Positions 6,109 through 8,145 of a stretch of DNA of 8,145 nucleotides are shown in pieces. Location: contig CALBKR010000227.1 of the NCBI GenBank assembly GCA_937896105.1, forward strand, positions 1 to 8,145, given 5' to 3'. A program made the translations under genes and the position numbers. Origin of the DNA: an uncultured Bacteroidales bacterium. Its GTDB lineage: Bacteria > Bacteroidota > Bacteroidia > Bacteroidales > Bacteroidaceae. How positions within the stretch are numbered: the stretch's first letter is position 1; every line of letters starts with the position of its first letter. The notes under the pieces are model-generated. The model had not been told where the DNA came from. It made no database searches and worked only from the letters and a program-made list of their open reading frames with translations.

Positions 6109-6688
6109 TGTAGAAAATTTAAGAAAGAATATGGGAAAAGTTTATATTGATTTGACAAATAGATTTAATAAACTTTCTCCATATTTTAATCACGGCGGAA
6201 TTCCAATTCCTAATACTCCTAAAGTGGAAACGAATAGTGTTAGTGCGGTTTGGAATGCTTTATGTATTAAGAGTGAAAAACTTGATTGTGTTAAATTTAG
6301 AAAGGGCTTGAATATAAATGAATATTGGAATTATGTTGATGCTCGTAAACATATTCTAATTCCGATTTATCGATGGGTATTAGAAAATAAAGTCTTTAAT
6401 ATTATTGAAGAATTAAGGGAGTTAGCATCACATAAAGATATTGTTATTACAGATAGAAGTATTAATTGCGATGTTAATAATACTGAAAAACCTTTATCTT
6501 TTGCCTTTCTTTTGAAATCATTTATTGAAGGAGAAAAACCATATGATGGTGTTATTAGAAAAATTGTCAAAGATATACACGTAATGACTGGTCGGCGCGA
6601 TTATTATATAAGTAAAGAAGAATTTGTATATCCCAAAATTCAAATTTACACAGTACAACAAAGATTTATTGATTTTCCTGAAGCATAA
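6089..6688 (+). CDS. DUF6939-like protein of unknown function
   Basis: This is a 199-residue soluble protein with no signal peptide. ATG 6089 is followed directly by a second ATG at 6092; both give the expected N-terminus, VIDNVENLRKNMGKVYIDLT. Conserved-looking blocks, in order, are KLSPYFNHGGIPIP (residues 28-41), SVSAVWNALCI (50-60), ARKHILIPIYRWVLENK (85-101), IVITDRSINCDVNN (118-131) and KPLSFAFLLKSFIEGE (134-149). From memory this block order resembles a family annotated DUF6939 in actinobacteria and elsewhere (SPFYPHGxIPVP, SVExxWQGLKVF, IYLPAYRWVLE, LLDYxTNxDxxDxxxPLSHAxL). The family number is from memory and was not checked. It overlaps the preceding gene by 20 bases and ends before a strong terminator, so it is the last gene of unit 2. 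No catalytic motif is recognised. Confidence 0.75.
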   Translation: MMIVIDNVENLRKNMGKVYIDLTNRFNKLSPYFNHGGIPIPNTPKVETNSVSAVWNALCIKSEKLDCVKFRKGLNINEYWNYVDARKHILIPIYRWVLENKVFNIIEELRELASHKDIVITDRSINCDVNNTEKPLSFAFLLKSFIEGEKPYDGVIRKIVKDIHVMTGRRDYYISKEEFVYPKIQIYTVQQRFIDFPEA

Positions 6689-6703
6689 CGCTGTCAATGT
6701 ATT

Positions 6704-6738
6704 GGAATTGGTAAAATAAGATATGTTTTACCAATTCC
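6704..6738 (+). terminator. Hairpin terminator of unit 2
   Basis: A perfect 13-base-pair stem, GGAATTGGTAAAA (6704-6716) with TTTTACCAATTCC (6726-6738), has a 9-base loop and is followed by a T-rich stretch. It starts 15 bases after the stop of the 199-residue gene. Confidence 0.75.
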
Positions 6739-6772
6739 TGTTTTCTGTATTCTATAAGTTACTCTAAGCATA

Positions 6773-6803
6773 TTGATTAAAATCTACATTTTCCTTATAT
6801 TTG
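6773..6803 (+). promoter_or_regulatory. Bacteroidetes-type promoter for the lipoprotein gene
   Basis: TTG (6773-6775), 20 bases, then TATATTTG (6796-6803) is the same layout and spacing as the unit 2 promoter. Transcription would start near 6810, leaving an untranslated leader of about 75 bases before ATG 6887. Confidence 0.65.
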
Positions 6804-6886
6804 CAATAAGCATACTTTGCAGAAATGAATAGGTGGATTCTGTTTTGGTAGTTTGAAAGTTCCGGATTCTTTTTAATTTGGAATAT

Positions 6887-7972
6887 ATGAAGAAAGCATT
6901 TAGTTTTGTATTGATAGGCATTTTGCTGCTTTGCAGTTGTGGTACAAAGAATAGTGAAGAATATGTCGACAAAAGAGCGTATGACGAGTGTCGTGCGTGG
7001 TATCTGAATTATGTATCAGATACGGCAAATTACCAGGAAGATTATCTTATCTTTGGTGATGATGGTAACGGATTTATTCCAATATCTGATTTACATGAAT
7101 TTCTTAAATTCAATGAAAAGAAAAACGGAGATTTTATTGATACATTGCTGTGGCTATACAATGCCACACAGCTGCTGGATGCAATGATATACGATTGCAG
7201 TACAATAGACCGGTATAATGGCGATTTTAATCCTGAACCGTATGCCGAGGCTATAAGCAATATTGATGTGAATGCCATTGGCAATGAAGAATTGGGCAGT
7301 GTTTTTAATGCTTTATCACAAGCAATAGCTGAGGATATACGTAATGGCCAGCGCATTGATACTATTTACTATGAAGAGATACATCAGTTACACGGAGTGA
7401 TGGATAAACTATTTGACGGCTTTGTGAATTCTCATTACAAAGATGATGTAACTTACGATTGCAGTGAGTATATTGCAGATTATGAAATGATACATAATAA
7501 GGCTATTGCTGACACTGCACACTATCGTGATGAATTGTTGCAATTTGTATTTAATGAAAAGGATTTTGAAAAGACGTGTATTTATGCACGTGAATTCGCA
7601 TATGCTAATTGGCACAACATTAATGGAGAGGGTATAGATGTGGTAGCTGTAATAGAACCACTATTGTGTACTGCAGAATATTCTCCTATTCTTTTTGATT
7701 TATGGCTAATGTGGCGTACCTCATTACAGACTAATGTGTTGAGTGGATACAGTAATGACAGTGCTATGTATAATCTGTACTATAATGCAATGCGACGTCG
7801 TGTCGCATACAGATATATTGAACGACTGAATAAAAACCCTAACGACGCATTGGCTTTTGACGGATTTTTTAGATTGGTTTACAGGAATTCTATCATTAGA
7901 AACAGTGGATGCCTTATAGGCAATAATAGTTTCCTTGACCAAATGGAAATTTATAGAGAAAAAATACAATAA
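6887..7972 (+). CDS. Unrecognised Bacteroidales-type lipoprotein
   Basis: The protein has 361 residues from ATG 6887. A TTG nine bases earlier is possible, but MKKAFSFVLIGILLLCSC is a complete type II signal peptide. The lipobox is L15-C16-S17-C18, so C18 is lipidated. The residues after it (GTKNSEE) include an acidic pair that loosely recalls the surface-export signal of Bacteroidetes lipoproteins. The mature part is acidic, Asp/Tyr/Asn-rich and apparently helical (DTLLWLYNATQLLDAMIYD, LGSVFNALSQAIAEDI, SPILFDLWLMWRTS, NAMRRRVAYRYIERL), with no enzyme motif. It is monocistronic, lying between its own promoter and a weak terminator, and is the last cargo gene before the right-hand carB repeat. 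Confidence 0.8.
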   Translation: MKKAFSFVLIGILLLCSCGTKNSEEYVDKRAYDECRAWYLNYVSDTANYQEDYLIFGDDGNGFIPISDLHEFLKFNEKKNGDFIDTLLWLYNATQLLDAMIYDCSTIDRYNGDFNPEPYAEAISNIDVNAIGNEELGSVFNALSQAIAEDIRNGQRIDTIYYEEIHQLHGVMDKLFDGFVNSHYKDDVTYDCSEYIADYEMIHNKAIADTAHYRDELLQFVFNEKDFEKTCIYAREFAYANWHNINGEGIDVVAVIEPLLCTAEYSPILFDLWLMWRTSLQTNVLSGYSNDSAMYNLYYNAMRRRVAYRYIERLNKNPNDALAFDGFFRLVYRNSIIRNSGCLIGNNSFLDQMEIYREKIQ

Positions 7973-7974
7973 AA

Positions 7975-7997
7975 AAACAGCACCAAGGTGTTTGTTT
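7975..7997 (+). terminator. Imperfect hairpin after the lipoprotein gene
   Basis: AAACAGCACC pairs with GGTGTTTGTTT with one G-U pair and one bulge. It lies directly after the TAA at 7970-7972 and is preceded by a run of A. It is a plausible weak terminator, possibly working in both directions. Confidence 0.4.
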
Positions 7998-8038
7998 CAC
8001 TCCAATTTATAATGTTCCACTCTAATGATTGCAAAGCG

Positions 8039-8050
8039 GTTGATAACTTT
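8039..8050 (+). repeat. Subterminal 12-base repeat, right (GTTGATAACTTT)
   Basis: It matches 2323-2334 at 11 of 12 bases in direct orientation and ends 3 bases before the right carB repeat. It may be an accessory recombinase site; chance is not excluded. Confidence 0.3.
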
Positions 8051-8053
8051 ACG

Positions 8054-8114
8054 TGCCTTCTGCAACATCGACGTCAATGAGCTGCCGGTCAAGAGCTGGG
8101 ACGAGTTCTAGTAA
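8054..8114 (+). repeat. carB: Right copy of the carB 3'-end repeat (putative attR)
   Basis: This stretch encodes AFCNIDVNELPVKSWDEF, the TAG stop and a following TAA, with none of the rest of CarB upstream, so it cannot be a second working gene. It matches 2170-2230 except for a synonymous C at 8096. It is best read as the displaced original end of the host gene, or the corresponding end carried by the element. Confidence 0.92.
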
Positions 8115-8145
8115 GTAGTGTTATAAACTGAATACAGCATCGGGG
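8115..8145 (+). other. Presumed chromosomal flank beyond the island
   Basis: Only 31 bases are visible. ACAGCATCG begins 20 bases after the repeat; ACAGCACCG in the carB terminator begins 25 bases after the left repeat. The right copy may therefore also be followed by a carB-type terminator, cut off by the window end. Confidence 0.35.

Larger units (their letters stand above)
2231..8114 (+). mobile_element. AT-rich genomic island inserted at the 3' end of carB, no integrase visible
   Basis: The region is bounded by 61-base direct repeats of the carB 3' end and is much richer in AT than carB itself. It carries five or six accessory genes, all on the + strand, in three transcription units, each with its own Bacteroidetes-type promoter. 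The arrangement fits site-specific integration into a protein-gene 3' end, where the incoming copy restores the coding sequence. No tyrosine or serine recombinase, transposase, excisionase, relaxase or phage gene can be read in any frame. It is therefore either a cis-mobilizable (CIME-like) element using an integrase in trans, or a decayed remnant. One unit with repeats included is 5884 bases from repeat to repeat. Confidence 0.75.

Noticed and set aside
2231..8053. Integrase, transposase, phage, CRISPR or tRNA gene within the island
   Set aside because: All frames of both strands were read for catalytic motifs and for repeats; none was found. The target is the carB coding end, not a tRNA.
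8054..8114. Second carB gene
   Set aside because: Only the last 18 codons are present and the bases upstream bear no similarity to carB.

Overview
The window looks like gut-type metagenomic DNA with three parts. Positions 1 to about 890 are GC-rich, with Shine-Dalgarno use and a lipoprotein gene. They read like a proteobacterium, most like a Desulfovibrio relative (an impression from protein style, not from a search). From about 881-904 onward the DNA is Bacteroidales-like: the C-terminal part of CarB carries the signature IECNLRASRSFPFVSK, and the later promoters have the Bacteroidetes form TTG-N20-21-TATATTTG. The two parts meet in frame at LDVIDLEQ. This is most simply an assembly or library chimera, so positions 1-890 should not be used to infer the neighbourhood of the rest.

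The main result is at the 3' end of carB. The last 18 codons, the TAG stop and a following TAA (2170-2230) recur at 8054-8114 with 60 of 61 bases identical, and the single difference is synonymous (AGT/AGC, Ser). Between the copies lies about 5.8 kb of AT-rich DNA, unlike carB in composition. This is the arrangement left when a site-specific element integrates at the 3' end of a gene and restores the reading frame with its own copy. No integrase, transposase, relaxase or phage gene is present. The island therefore looks like a non-autonomous, attL/attR-flanked cargo element (CIME-like) that would be moved by a recombinase in trans, or the remnant of one.

The island holds three transcription units on the + strand. 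Unit 1 (promoter 2346-2377) is a two-gene operon with a 1-base gap. It encodes a DUF1848 protein with a radical-SAM-type CX3CX(aromatic)C motif at its C-terminus, and a 617-residue protein with an N-terminal SAM-methyltransferase-like domain and a C-terminal run of about eight Sel1 repeats. Unit 2 (promoter 5581-5611) holds a Cys-rich gene of unknown function whose 5' end appears frame-disrupted, overlapping by 20 bases a 199-residue protein that resembles the DUF6939-type family. It ends in a strong terminator. Unit 3 (promoter 6773-6803) is one unrecognised lipoprotein gene.

The paired radical-SAM-like/methyltransferase-Sel1 operon and the overlapping two-gene unit, carried on an integrase-less island at carB, are the best candidates for undescribed systems. 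Their function cannot be read from the sequence. Defence or small-molecule/RNA modification are guesses.
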